This document shows, one piece after another, positions 37,001 through 48,469 of a stretch of DNA of 64,000 nt. Positions within the stretch are counted from its first letter, which is position 1; each line of letters begins with the position of its first letter. The stretch spans positions 128,774,001 to 128,838,000 of the forward strand of contig JBITNC010000001.1 of NCBI GenBank assembly GCA_050084985.1, given 5' to 3'. This stretch comes from Nageia nagi. Lineage: Eukaryota > Pinophyta. Position numbers and translations under genes: made by a program. The notes beneath the pieces are model-generated. The model made no database searches and had not been told where the DNA came from. It saw only the letters and a list, made by a program, of their open reading frames with translations.

Positions 37001-37485
37001 TGAGAAGGACCAAATATATTTTTGATTTGTAAGATTTAGTGTTTATTTTGAACTTGGAGAAAAATCAATTAAAAATAAAAATTAGATTTTTTAATAGATT
37101 CTTACATTCTTTAGCTTAATTACAGCTCCTAAATTATGGGAGAAACCAAATGTAAAAGTAGCACTAACCAATGGGTGGTGAATACTAAACAATTTTTTAA
37201 ACAATCATTTTTGAAAAATAAATTTCAAACCTGCAAGTAATAAGTGAATTGGTCTAGGAAGCAATATCAAGATTCTTATATGCTAGAAGACTTGAGAGTG
37301 TATTGATAGGATTTAGAGAAAATATAGTCAAATTAGAAGCATGCCTTATTTTTTCACAAGTAGATAATCAAGATCTAAAGGATCTATATAAGAAATTGCA
37401 TTCTCTTCTTCCTTCAAATTCAATTCCACTGGTAGAAGTCTTGCCAAAGAATCCATTTGGGCAAGCGAGTGGAAGTGGCCAATAA
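34083..37485 (+). pseudogene. Element C: extra ORF downstream of integrase (C-terminal 1130 codons)
   Basis: Homologous to 5227-9135 on the opposite strand. It reads YEVKGYKEKNKGEVEFKYQ, IDWTFHVKKQIDLKKEKDNF, then 34573-34887 with MDELQGGNKIGDWYFLKN, then 35167-35406 (MEEEVKASLEWEFRIIDKAW, VTQLWDELGCGPKKIEYF). A charged, low-complexity middle has a KYFEPKDKPLEEGPLQ-like part near 35980. The coiled coil at 36430-36690 reads MENKIDKLNKKID, DKMVAKLQNQNKELIEKLAK, QDVNTKLESMKK. The C-terminus at 37303-37485 reads MIGFRENIVKLEACLIF and ends FGQASGSGQ, 48 bp before the LTR. The order of blocks is the same as in A. The N-terminal ~180 residues are missing. I recognise no family; the charged, coiled-coil make-up would suit a structural or binding role, which is inference. 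Confidence 0.82.
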
Positions 37486-37533
37486 GGGTCCTATTCTTTA
37501 GCAAGCTAAAGACCTTGAGAGCCACCATAAGAT

Positions 37534-39327
37534 TGTTATTTTTTCAAAATCACAATCTATAAGGGGTAAAATTACTTACATTCCTTATTCTTTCCCTTAT
37601 TCATTTTTTCATTATTGAATAAAATCCCTCATTTAATTCTCGCATCTTATCTCCTTTTCTCTCATATGTAAATACTTCTATATGTTGAGTTCTTGTTAAA
37701 AAGTTCTTATATATTATTGAGTCATGTTTACATTGTCAGGTCTTAGTCTTATAAATGTTAGTTAAAACTTCCATTTTGTTTAGGGTAGTAATTTTTTTAT
37801 ATATTCATTTAAGTTAGATCTAAAAATTGTATATAGTCCATGATAATTGGTGTAAGTATTACAAAATTAGTTAAGTCTTTTTTGGGTTTTATTTTTAGGT
37901 GTCATTGTACATAACCCATTTATATGTCTAATTTTAATTTAGGATTTGTAGTCTATACATAGTATTTAGTCTATAATAGGTAATGTAGCTAGGATTCATG
38001 TTCGAGTTTAGTTGATAACCAATTTATTTGTATCATAAATCTCATATAGTCCAGATGTAGTGTCAATACAATGTTATATATGTTTTCAATCCTATGTTGA
38101 CTCACCCAATGGATAACATTACATAAACCATGGAATTAGAGATAAAGAGATGTACTTGTCAATGGAAATTAGTGGGCTCTAATTCCATCCATCATCGGGT
38201 AATGCAAAAGAACTCAATGATGGGTAAGCAATTAAGTAGATCCTACCAATTTTAAGTGATGACATCATACCTTTTGAAAAAAATCAATGAGTGATTAGGC
38301 CTTTCTAGATAAATAAGACCTACTAAGAATGAAAATCACTATTAGATGAAGAGAACACCCTAGTCCACTTGATCATGAGTGTATGAGCCTTGGGACTCTA
38401 TCAATGTGTCAACTCCAACTCATCTCCACATTGTAGAAATAGTTCTCTCTTAGGTTGGAATAATGCATCTTTATTCACTCTTATAGTAGTTATTACCATG
38501 AGTTATAGTACAAAATAATTAATGGTTATAGAAGGTTAGGGATAATACCAATCAAGATGCTAGTCCATACTTCTTAAATATAGAATAGTTCTAGAAGACT
38601 TTAGTCAAAGAAATATATGAAAGATTATGACTAAGGAAGTACAAAGATTGAAAGTTTGCATATCTCTAAGCATTGGCATTGAATTAGGAAAAATCTATGT
38701 ATTTTGTAAATATTTAAAGATTATATTGTTTATAGTTGAATGTTAGTTGTAGTATTAATGGTGGACAACCACCCATTTTGTATATAAAAAATCTATAAAT
38801 AGTGGACTATTAGAGGTCCAAAAGGTAAAACATTTTACCAAATTTGCCTAGCATAAGCTCTATTTTTATATATGATAATGTAATACATTGATATTTTTCC
38901 CTTTGCATTTTGTGGTTGTTATCTCACCTTATGATTATTATGTATAAAATTTAGTTCTAAATTGTGGCTATGTATTGCAATTGGAAGACCCTAAGAGTGA
39001 GATAGTTGTGCTATTCTTAATCTTGGCTATGGATTATGGCCTATGCAGTAATTCCTAAGATAAGTAATTTATTTTGGTGTTATTTGATTCCCTCATTTAT
39101 AGATTAGATTTTCATCTCTTTCCTGTCACTCTTTCCCTCTTTTATCTCTTTCTAGTTACTTTCAACTTTTTTTCATATATAGGAACTGACCTATAACCTA
39201 GATACTAAGAATAAAATCCCATGAGCATACTATCCCACCATCTTTTGGTCTTTCAATAACCCTACTATTGCAGGTAATGGAGAACTCGACTAGATAAAAC
39301 CTTAAGGTTACATTATATTGATCAATA
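37534..39327 (+). repeat. 3' LTR of element C
   Basis: 1794 bp, begins TGTTATTTTTTC and ends TGATCAATA, aligned with the inverse of the element A LTRs. Matching blocks include 'CTTTCAATAACCCTACTATT', the 'CCAACTCATCTCCACAT' block, and the ends. Divergence from the A LTRs is visibly greater than between the two A LTRs, so C is a more distant or older member. Confidence 0.85.
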
Positions 39328-41127
39328 ACCAAGCTCATGGAAACTCATCATGTCAACATATTGTTGAATGACTACTTTGTATAGTGAAACCAATTATGAC
39401 TAATGATTGAATTATAAATTATTTTTGCAAATGGTAAAGTAGTGAGCCTTAATCTAAGATCTTTCTTATTTCTCAAAGATGTAAATATTCTCATATTTGA
39501 TTGTATCTTTATGGAAAACTCTATATTTCTTGTCTTCTCTTCGCTCTACCCAAATATAGCATTAAGAGGGAGGTTTGGAATTTATAATGCATTATTATAA
39601 TATCTCTTAATGTAATTATCTTAATACTTAAGGGTATCCCTAGATAACTTAAGTATTTAGTGAACATGATAATGTAAATTCACTAATACTTAAAAGTATC
39701 CCTAAATAACTTTTAAGTATTTATGAACAAGATAATGTAACCTATCCTACACTCCATATCATGTGCATGCTCCTTGGTAAAATGGTGATACATGTCATGA
39801 CATTATACAATGGTCAAAAAGGTGATCTAAGGGAGGATTTTTCTTATAAATAGAAGGACATCTCCTTGAGATCACTCACTCAAGTTTGTAGCAAAGTTAT
39901 CCTCTTGTATAGGTTGTAAGAGAAGTGAGAAAGAGTTGTTGTAAGAGAGTGATCTTTGAGAATAAGATCTTAGATAAGTGTATGTACTCCCATGATTGGA
40001 GTAATAACTTTATATTGGTGTCAAATTTGTAAGATTAGCTTTTGTGTTCATATTTTTATGATGGTGTTTTAGAGAGCTTTTGTGTGATCTTGGGTAATTA
40101 GGAATTTAGTCTTTTAGGCTTATTCCTTTATCAAAATGCCAATTTATCTTCTCCAATCGTGGTAAAATTGAAAAGCTCAAAATGTTTAAAAAATTCAGGT
40201 GCTCATCCAAGCTTCCTGCATGCACATTTTTTTTTACCTTTTTTTTGTTTTGATTAAAGGATGATGTTTCACCACCTCCTTATAAGTTAATGTGGTAGGT
40301 TAGAACTACTCCATAAAAACCTCCACCTAAAGCTAAAAATGGGGAGGTTAAAAACTAACTACCCAAAAATGCCTAAAATTTTTGACCACCAAAGCCCATT
40401 TTTGGTCTAGTGGTTATAGATATATATGTCCAAGTATTGGTTCATATTTGCATATATTAAAAATGTAGGATACAAGATCTTTGAAACATGTCTTTAAAGT
40501 AAAACATACGAGTGTGTTTTATAGTTATGATTAGCTTACAAGCTATTTATTTTATGTTTAAACCATTATATTTGGGAATAATCATATCCTCATGTCACAA
40601 TAGTAAGCACATAAGTTATTTGATATGTGGCAAGCTTATTTTCTTTTTATTTCCAAGTTGTGATTTAGTTTATTAGTTTGAAAGTATACTGAATTAAACT
40701 TCTTATAAAGATATTTATTATTAGTATTTCAAAATAAATGTTGGGCCTTTAGGAATAAGGTGATCTATGAGTGAACCTTAAAACTTACATTATAATTTAT
40801 ATTATCATATTGATGTGATTCATACTGTGAACATTTGGATGATTGTAGTAAGTGGATTTTAATAATCTTCATTAATATTTTGGCTAACTTCTTATAAAAT
40901 TTGTTTAGCTATTTACTTTGAAGAATTAAATATTTGGTAAGAATACTTCAAGGTAATTTATTCTATTACTAAAACCTCAAAACTATAGCTCAATTCCATG
41001 ATGATATGTAGGGATTTGATGGAATAGTTTAAAAGTAACTTAGAATTGTTTGAAAGTTTAAATTATGTTTTATGAGTGTTAAAATTATCAACTTAGATAA
41101 GTGGATTCGTTTACATGGAATTGAACA
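39328..41127. other. Spacer between elements C and E
   Basis: AT-rich DNA without a coding region. A short inexact duplication, 'AATACTTAAGGGTATCCCTAGATAACTTAAGTATTTA' in outline, occurs at about 39628-39662 and 39690-39722. A possible Copia LTR lies within (next entry). Confidence 0.5.
39574..40013 (+). mobile_element. Possible Copia-type LTR
   Basis: A purine run AAGAGGGAGG (39564-39573) precedes TTTGGAATTT, the usual look of a Copia polypurine tract followed by a 'TGTTGGAATTT' LTR start. A TATAAATAG box lies at about 39856-39864, and TTGGTGTCAAA, a weak Met-tRNA site, follows at 40015. An LTR is normally next to one or the other, not both, so one of the two flanking signals is probably chance. 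Confidence 0.3.
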
Positions 41128-41286
41128 TGTTAAGATCCCACATACTAACATTTTAGTGTTAGTATTAGTATTTTATTAAATTGTCAACCTATATTGTAAA
41201 CTATAATATTGTGATTGTAAGGGCAGGGCTCAATTTTGCATTACTATTAGGGTTAAGGTTAGTTTTATATAAATAGATAAAAGTGT
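41128..41286 (+). repeat. 5' LTR of element E, left part
   Basis: Begins TGTTAAGATCCCACA, matching TGTTAGGATCCCACA at 48483. It runs to TATAAATAG, the LTR TATA box, then is cut by the solo LTR; the last five bases AGTGT (41282-41286) are the duplication. Confidence 0.9.
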
Positions 41287-41399
41287 TGTATATTCATACA
41301 TAATAAATTCTTTATTAAAGCTCCGATGTACCTTACTTGCAATCATGAGTTCATTTTAAGATCCCCGAGAGTTTTTTGGGAGCAAACAAAATAGGCCAG

Positions 41400-42115
41400 G
41401 GTCAGTAGATAAAGCGTTTTGGAATAAAATGATGACATCACAGAAGAAAGGATGAAGCTCAGTTGTGAAAAAGCTCAGGTTCTGGAGGAGGTGAGGTCAG
41501 CAAGAAATAATTGAAGAAGCTGGAGCCCATAAATTAAGTGTTTCGAAATAAAATGATGACATCACAGAGGATAAGACAGTCACGTTTTGAAAAAGCCCAA
41601 GTTCTGGAGATGATGAGGTCAGTAAGGGGAATCAAATAGCCGAAGCTAGTGAGTAAAACATTCTGAAGGTAAGAGATGACATCACAGGGAGAATGATGTT
41701 CACATTTTTGAATGAAACTGGGTCCCAAAAGTGATGAGGTCAGCAAGGAGTGATCAAATAGCTGGAGCCAATGAGCAAAACATTCTAGAGGTAAGAGATG
41801 ACATCAGCAATTTCGGGCCTTAACCCAAAATCGGAGCCTGAAAGTGATGAGGTCAGCAAGGAGTGATCAAATAGCCAGAGCCAGTGAGTAAAACATTCTA
41901 GAGGTAAGAGATGATGTCATGGGGATAATGATGTTCATATTTTTGAATGAAACTGGGTCCCAGAGATGATGAGGTCAACGAGGAGTGATCGAATAGCTGA
42001 AGCTGATGAGTAGAGCATTATGAAATGTAGAGATGAGGCTAGTAAAGGGGGATCGAATAGCCAAAGCTAGTAAATAGAACATCATGGTAAAGATGATGCC
42101 AGCAAGAGGTCAGAT
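41400..42115 (+). repeat. About six tandem copies of a ~120-bp unit in the solo LTR
   Basis: GATGACATCA recurs at 41431, 41554, 41675 and 41797, with variants at 41909 and about 42031 and 42091. Each unit also has GATGAGGTCAGCAAG and AATAGC.GAAGC.AGTGAG. Spacing is 121-123 bp, shorter in the last copies. Confidence 0.88.
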
Positions 42116-42262
42116 CATAGTATCATTTGCAATCTACCCCATTTTTGTAATATTCTACCAAGTGGCGTATGTAGGTAGTATCAGTTAAAAGAAGGCTAGA
42201 ATCTTGAAGCCATTTTTGTAAATGTTTCTATTCTGTAATTCTTGTAACTATTGTTATCACAG

Positions 42263-42270
42263 TATAAGTA
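42263..42270 (+). promoter_or_regulatory. TATA-like box in the solo LTR
   Basis: TATAAGTA between the two repeat blocks, followed shortly by an AATAAA signal (about 42277), as in many plant LTRs. Confidence 0.4.
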
Positions 42271-42599
42271 TATGAAAATAAAGTGGAAAAAGGGTCAGAA
42301 GCCTAGTATTGCTCTTTACATTTGTTCTCGAAGACCTGTAGTTTTTATCAGTAATATGATACCATCTTGACCTTTCTTGTCTAGCACTCGTAATTGTCAT
42401 TCTTAATTTGGTTACATCATGGTAGCTTGGCTTGTTTCCTAAATGATAATTACGGGTTGCTAGTATAACTATGTCTGCTACATGGTAGAGTAAATCTAGG
42501 AAACTATTAGAGAGTGAGAGCTTGTACCGTAGCTGCTACACTAGATTCAGGCCAAGGTTTCACACACTGTGAAAGCCCGTGCTGAACTAGTGATCCACC

Positions 42600-42915
42600 T
42601 TTGCTTTCTCTCTTGTTACCCTAAGCCTTTTGCTTAAATTCCTCGCACCCTACTCCTTTTTATTTTCTCTCTTATTACCCTAAGCCTTTTGCTTAAATTC
42701 CTTGCACCCTACTCCTTTTTATTTTCTCTCTTGTTACCCTAAGCCTTTTGCTTAAATTTCTCGCACCCTACTCCTTTTTATTTTCTCTCTTGTTACCCTA
42801 AGCCTTTTGCTTAAATTCCTCGTACCCTTCTCCTTTTATTTCTTTCCTGTTACCCTAACCCTTTTGCTTGAATTCCTCACACTCTACTCTTTTTATTTCC
42901 TTTCCTGTTACTTTT
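42600..42915 (+). repeat. Six tandem copies of a 59-bp unit in the solo LTR
   Basis: TTACCCTAAGCCTTTTGCTT recurs at 42616, 42675, 42734 and 42793, exactly 59 bp apart. Two diverged copies (57-58 bp spacing) follow near 42850 and 42908. Each unit starts TTTTCTCTCTTG and ends CTCCTTTTTA. Confidence 0.92.
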
Positions 42916-43041
42916 TCTACGCCCAATAGATAAGGAACTGACCTTCTCTGGAGATCAGACTGTCACTATAGTCTATTCATGATTTACTTTGGTTAAGATT
43001 GCTCACGGTGCATATATTACATAATCCTAATCAACAAGTGT

Positions 43042-43291
43042 GGAGAAATACATCTTGAACATTTTTTTTTCACCTTTGGAGTTGTAAGGAGGTAGCACCC
43101 TCGAAGCGACCTATGATTCTATTGCTATTCAATAAAATCCTATCCTTATCTACTTATTGATGTTATTTCCTATTCTATTTACCAATGCATGTTCTATTAT
43201 TTCCAATAGATAGTTATCATTTTCTTATTTCAAATCAATATTCATTTCATTTCTATAATATTTCCCTTTTCATATTTGTAGCATCATAACA
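43042..43291 (+). repeat. 5' LTR of element E, right part
   Basis: Resumes at GGAGAAATACATC and ends AGCATCATAACA, matching the right part of 48483-48893. Confidence 0.9.
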
Positions 43292-43293
43292 TT

Positions 43294-43305
43294 TGGTATT
43301 AGAGC
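43294..43305 (+). other. Primer-binding site of element E (initiator Met-tRNA)
   Basis: TGGTATTAGAGC, one transition from TGGTATCAGAGC, 2 bases after the LTR. Confidence 0.92.
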
Positions 43306-44057
43306 TCTTTCCAAGGCCATTCTACAGCTAGAAAATTAAAAAAAAAATTAGAGGTCTAAGCTAGAAACCCTATACCAAGGGTTTTAAAATATCCAAGAGG
43401 ATCTATCATTTTTGGCTAAGCACACTTGCCCTGTGTGAAGTGAGGTGCAAAAAAATTTGACCAATACCTAGGCCTTAGATAGAACCCTACATGGAACTGG
43501 ACTCTACATATCAAAAGGTATATTAGAGACTATCTAGGCTATATAACAAAAACTAGGTAGGAAGCTATGTTGACCATATATAAATTTTAGTGCACCAACA
43601 AGTGTTGTTGGAAATTTACTTGTCATAGAAGCCATCTCTATAGCCTCTTTCCTTGAAAAAGTTAGATAGGAGGGGTGTTTAGACAAGCCTACAAGGTAGA
43701 TAATCCTTACCCTAGAATCATTCCTTCACACAAAAAAACCTTGACTCAAGAAGTAGAATGTATGACATGTAATTTTTTAGAGCCAACAAAAATAGCAATT
43801 TAGAGGTAGCAAAAACTTCAAAGCTAAATAACTAAAATCTATACCATTTCAATAGTTTTTAACAAAAGCATATAGACCCACAAACATAAATAAAAAATTG
43901 ATTGAGGGTTCAAAAATCATTATTAGGAGACCTAGCCCATTGTGATCATCTTTTTGAGCTGATCATTTTGATATATTACACCCATACACTTTTTTGAGCA
44001 CTTTCTAAAAATAGCAATTTCCAAAAATATTAGCTTTAGAAATAGCAATTTTTAGAA
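43306..44057 (+). other. 5' leader of element E
   Basis: About 750 bp, A-rich, no ORF. The phrase 'AATAGCAATTT' recurs near 43788, 44010 and 44041. Confidence 0.6.
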
Positions 44058-45008
44058 ATGGCACCTAAAACAAGATCCCAAATAGCAACACAAGTTGATC
44101 CTACCATGATGACATTTCAAACTATGACCCAAAAAATGGCAAATACACTTACCAGTACAGTTAGAGTAGAAATTCGATAAATATAAATACAAATACAAAC
44201 CCTTGATAGCAAATATGATAGTGTTTAGCTAAGTCTCAATCATACCAACAATGCATCTAATTCACAACAATTAGGGAAGTCAAGAAATCCATAAGGGTAT
44301 CATCATAACTTTCAAAGCCACCAAAGTGGTTTCATTCTTCCTCGCATAACCAAATTGGATTTTCCTCAATTTGATGGAGATAATCCCATTGGCTAGATTT
44401 ATAAAGGTGGATAGTATTTCACATTGAACCAAATCCTAAAGGATTTGAAGGTGCACATGGCATCTTTTCATTTGGATCGTAAGGCTCTCCAATGGCACTA
44501 GTGGTACTCAAAAATGCATCCTGCTCCTTCATGGGATTAATTCACTCAATAATTATTCATTCATTTTAGTCCTAGTGACTATGAAGATTTCATAGGGGCA
44601 TTGACCAAGTTATGTCAAACTACAAAAATCAAATAATACCAAAATCAATTTGAAAAATTGGTAAATCCACATAGGGGTTGGATGATGCATTTTTCACAAG
44701 TTGTTTTATTAGTGGCTTAAAGGAAAAAATTAAACTAGAGGTCAAAATGTTTAATCCTAAAACTATGATGGATGCTATTGTCTTAGTAAAGCTCATTGAA
44801 GATAAAGCTAATGCTCATCAATTAAATGTAAGACCTCTATTCACCAAAACATAATATTTCTAATTCCTCTAATAACACAAGTGCCCCACCATCGAATTGC
44901 ACAATGCAAACTAAGAAGTTGACATGGGAGGAAATGGAAGAGTGTTGAAAGAAGGGCTTATGCTATAATTGTGGTGAGAAATTTATTTGTGGTCATCATT
45001 GTACATAA
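44058..45008 (+). pseudogene. Element E gag
   Basis: Starts MAPKTRSQIATQ at 44058. A capsid-type region follows: TKLDFPQFDGDNPIG (44345-44390), YFTLNQI, ALQWH, LFIHFSPSDYEDFIGALTKL and FEKLVNP. The nucleocapsid ends TWEEMEEC, KKGLCYNCGEKFICGHHC (44925-45005), a C-x2-C...GH-x-C knuckle characteristic of Reina-type chromoviruses. Several stops and a frameshift at about 44690-44740. Confidence 0.88.
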
Positions 45009-45425
45009 TAAAAGTTATATTTGCTTACTGTTGATGCTCTTAGTAAGGAGGAATATAAGAGTGCACCCCAAGAGGCTACAAAAAAAATTCCAAATGAGGA
45101 GGCCTTGGTTATCTCTTACAATGTATTGGTAGGAATTACCACCCCTCAAACTATTAAGGTTAAAGGGTTTTTTAAAAATCACCCTCTCATAATATTGTTG
45201 GATTTGGGAAGTAATCATAATTTCATTGATCCATGAGTGGCTAAGGTTGCTGACTGTTACATCCACCTTACAAATAATTTTGAATTTATGGTTGGTAATG
45301 GAGGAAAAATAGCATGTAAAGGCACATGTCAAAATGTCAAACTAAGCATGGACCACTATACTTTGAAATGTGGCATGTACGCTTTACCACTTGGGGGATG
45401 TCATATAGTTTTGGGGGTACAATAG
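45009..45425 (+). pseudogene. Element E aspartic protease
   Basis: YLLTVDALSKEE, YNVLVGITTPQTIKVKGFF, then LIILLDLGSNHNFIDP, where the active-site D-S-G reads D-L-G. After one stop, VAKVADCYIHLTN, MVGNGGKIACKGTCQNV and CGMYALPLGGCHIVLGVQ. The last phrase matches 'L.VLPLGG.D.VLGI.WL' of plant Ty3 proteases. The Ser-to-Leu change at the active site would inactivate it. Confidence 0.88.
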
Positions 45426-46430
45426 TAAAGGAATTTGGGCACCATATAGTAGAATTTTGTAGAGTTATGGATGAATTTCAAAATAGATGAACAAGATAAT
45501 ACATTCAAGAGATTACAGGGTGGATCTGTACAATTTGTGAGCTCACATCGCATGGAAGAGATCCTACAAAAAATTGGAAAAGGGATGCTAGCACAGTTAT
45601 ACTCTTTATCAATCATCAAATCTAAAATCATAAAGCCTAAGGATCTATAGCCCATCTTAAGTAATCATTCAAGTACCTTTGAGGAACCAATGGGCTTACC
45701 ACCCTAGCAATCATATGATCATGCTATCTAGTTGGTGCCAAGAAGTCATGTACTAAACATCCATCCTTATTGGTATCCTTGTTTACAAAAAAATAAACTT
45801 GAAAAATTAGTTAAGGAACTATTAGATGTATGAGTAATTCAACCTAGCATAAGCCCATATTCTTCTCCAATTATATTGGTTCATAAGAAAGATGGTTCTT
45901 GGTATATGTGTGTGGATTTTAGGTCCCTCAACAAAATTACCATCAATGATAAATTTTCCATTTCGATCATTGATGAATTATTGGATGAACTGCATGGGGC
46001 AAGATATTTTTCGAAGTTAGACCTATAATTTGGGTATCACCAAATCTACCTCAAGGAGGTGGATATACCAAAAATTATATTTCACACCCATGAGGGCCAT
46101 TATGAGTTCTTGTTGATGCCTTTTGGCCTCACAAATGCTCCATCCATGTTTCAAAGTTTAATGAATCAGGTGTTTCATCCATTCCTTAGGAAGTTTATTT
46201 TAGTTTTCTTTGATGATATCTTAATCTACAGTAAGATATTTCAAGAACATGTGGTACATGTTGACCAAACCTTAAAAATTTTTAAGTAACACTAGCTATA
46301 TGCAAAAAAATTAAAATGTTCATTCGGTAAGAGAGAAATTGACTACTTAGGCCATGTTATATCTAAAGAGGGAGTTAAGGTGGATTCACAAAAGATTATT
46401 GACATATATAACTAGTCTATTCGTACATAT
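45426..46430 (+). pseudogene. Element E reverse transcriptase
   Basis: The protease-RT spacer ends near 45720. RT motifs then follow: [21 protein letters not shown]-like, [74 protein letters not shown] (46059-46289) and the active site [12 protein letters not shown] (YFDD type). It ends with KCSFGKREIDYLGHVISKEG. A few stops are present; the catalytic Asp pair is kept. Confidence 0.92.
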
Positions 46431-46995
46431 TTGTAAAGCCTTCAAGGATTCTTAGGGTTGATAGGCTATTATAGAAAATTTGTGAAGCATTATGGCAAGA
46501 TGTAGCATCTCTAACCATGTTGTTGATAAATAATGCATTCCAATGGTCCCCTCAAGCTGAGGTAGCTTTACTTAAGCTCAAGGAGGCAATGTCTACCACC
46601 TTGATATTAGCAATGCTAGATTTTTCTAAAGTCTTTATGATAGAAAGTGATGCTTATGGAGTAGGAATTAGGGCAATATTAATGTAGGAGGGACATCTCT
46701 TGGCATTCACTAGTAGAGCACTCTCTAGAAAAAATTTGGGTGAATCCACTTATCTAAAAGAAATGCTTACCATCATTCATGTAGTTCAACATTGGAGACC
46801 ATATATCATTGGTCGCCATTTCATCATCCTCATAGATCATCATAATTTGAAATTTTTCATTGAGTAATGCATTTTTATGCGTGAACAACAAAAATGGGTG
46901 ACCACACTACTAGGGTATGATTATGAGATAGTATATCGTAAAGGTAAGGAGAATGTGGTTACTGATGGTTTGTTGAAAAAAATTGAAGAGCAAGT
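46431..46995 (+). pseudogene. Element E RNase H
   Basis: LQGFLGLIGYYRKFVKHYGK connects RT to RNase H. The domain then reads FMIESDAYGVGIRAILM (46630-46690, where 'DASG.GIGAVL' is usual), LLAFTSRALSRKN, STYLKEMLTIIHVVQHWRPY, IILIDHHNLKFFIE and MREQQKWVTTLLGYDYEIVY ending ENVVTDGLLK ('N.VADALSR'). Stops are few. Confidence 0.9.
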
Positions 46996-48264
46996 AGCAC
47001 TACAAGCTCTTTTATATCCTATTCCTCAATGGTTGGATAAAGTTAAACAAGAGTGGGAAAAGGATAGCTCCACCCAAGAATTGCTAAAATAGATCACTCA
47101 ATACCCCATGAGTAAACCACACCACACATGGCATGATGGTATTTTGAGACTCAAAGATCAAATTTTGTTATTATGTCCTTCAAAATGTAAATTAGAAATA
47201 CTTTCTAAATTGCATTCCACACCTACATTAGGACATGAAGGATTTTTGAAAACTTATAGGTGAGTGGCATGGTTGTTCTATTGGACAGGTATGAAATTGG
47301 ATATTAAGCAGTTTTTGGTAGCTTGTGATATGTGTCAATGAAAAAAGGGTGTGATAGTGTGTACTCCAGGACTCCTTCAACCTCTTCCCATACCTACTCA
47401 TACATGGATCGATATCTCAATGGATTTCATTAAAGGCCTTCCTAAACCTCATGGTAAATTAGTTATTCTAATGGTGGTTGATCAATTATCCAAATATGCT
47501 CATTTTGGTTCATTGGTTCATCCCTACAAAGTAGTGATAGTGGCATAATTATTCCTGGATACAATTTTCAAACTACATGGCATGCTAGAGATGATTTTCA
47601 ATGATCATGATCCCACTTTTACAAGTTATGTTTGGCAAGAGGTTTTTAAATTGTAAGGTACCCAACTAAACATGAGTCAGCATATCACCCACAAACTGAT
47701 GGTTAGACTAAAATTGTCAACCAATATTTGGAAACATATTTACATTATTTTGCTTTAGCATAACCTATGCATTGGGTACAATGGTTTCCCTTGGTTGAGT
47801 GGTGGTATAATACATCTTATCATTCTACCAGCAAAATGAGCCCCTATGAAGTAGTGTATGGTCAAGCTCCACCAATAGTCGCCTTGTATGTTGTAGGTAC
47901 TAGTAAAGTTAAGGCAATTGACTCAACTTTAGTTACTCAAGATGATATGCTTCATTTGCTTAAGAATAACCTTCAAATAGCCCAACACTATATGAAATAA
48001 TAGGCTAATCAGCAATGTGTGGAAAGAGATTTCTAGGTAGATGACATGGTCTTTTTGAGGTTGCAACCTTATTGCCAAAAATCCTTAAAAATAAAAGGCC
48101 CTCAAAAATTTGCCCTAAATTTTTATGGTCCTTACAAGGTGTTACAATGCATTGTCCCAATTGCATGTAAATTAGAGCTTACTACTTCTCCCAAGATTCA
48201 CCTAGTGTTTCATGTCTCTTACCCCAAGAAAGTGGTTGGATCAGAGGTTTGGATTCAGATATAA
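46996..48264 (+). pseudogene. Element E integrase
   Basis: LLKLHSTPTLGHEGFLKTYR-type HHCC finger at about 47195-47345 (LHSTPTLGHEGFLKTY, then CDMCQ), [18 protein letters not shown] with the first Asp (47405), [19 protein letters not shown] with the second Asp (47600), and YHPQTDG.TK, where the catalytic Glu position falls in a decayed stretch (47685). WNTSYHSTSKMSPYEVVYGQ-type follows, with GQAPP (47767-48000). The C-terminal part (48046-48264) reads DMVFLRLQPYCQKSL and LNFYGPYKVLQCI. A frameshift lies near 47650. Confidence 0.9.
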
Positions 48265-48468
48265 TTACTTGAGTTGGTAGAGGATGTATCAATGGTAGTT
48301 TTACTTGAGTAAATTTTGTATCAACATTCATGATAGCTTCATAATCACTCCATCACAAAAGTCCTTATGCAGTGGCAAGGCATGGCACTAGAAGATGCAA
48401 CATGGGAAATCCTTCATCAATACAGCAATAGTTTCCACACTTCAAGCTTTGAGGACAAAGCTTCATCC
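48265..48468 (+). pseudogene. Element E chromodomain
   Basis: After integrase, VLLE.ILYQHS, then ITKVLMQWQGMALEDATWEI, LHQYSNSFHTSSFEDKASSQ. This is the chromodomain pattern 'VLI.W.GL..EDATWE....L...FP.F.LEDK' of plant chromoviruses, which directs integration toward marked chromatin. Stops are present. Confidence 0.9.
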
Positions 48469-48469
48469 C

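Larger units (their letters stand above)
34083..39327 (+). mobile_element. Element C: 3' part of a second member of the element A family
   Basis: The end of the downstream ORF (34083-37485) followed by an LTR (37534-39327), both homologous to element A but in the opposite orientation. It has no gag-pol part in the window. The abrupt start at the right edge of element B suggests that B inserted into C and that C continues left of position 1; this needs the neighbouring sequence to confirm. Confidence 0.82.
41287..43036 (+). mobile_element. Solo LTR inserted in the 5' LTR of element E
   Basis: 1750 bp starting TGTATATTC and ending AATCAACA, flanked by AGTGT on both sides (41282-41286 and 43037-43041). 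It has no coding region and no internal terminal repeat, so it is best read as a solo LTR left by recombination. Comparison with the intact 3' LTR of E shows the insertion directly. It holds two tandem-repeat blocks (41400-42115 and 42600-42915) and a TATAAGTA box at 42263. It is richer in G+C than its surroundings. Strand is arbitrary; the TATA box and pyrimidine-rich end suggest plus. Confidence 0.82.
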
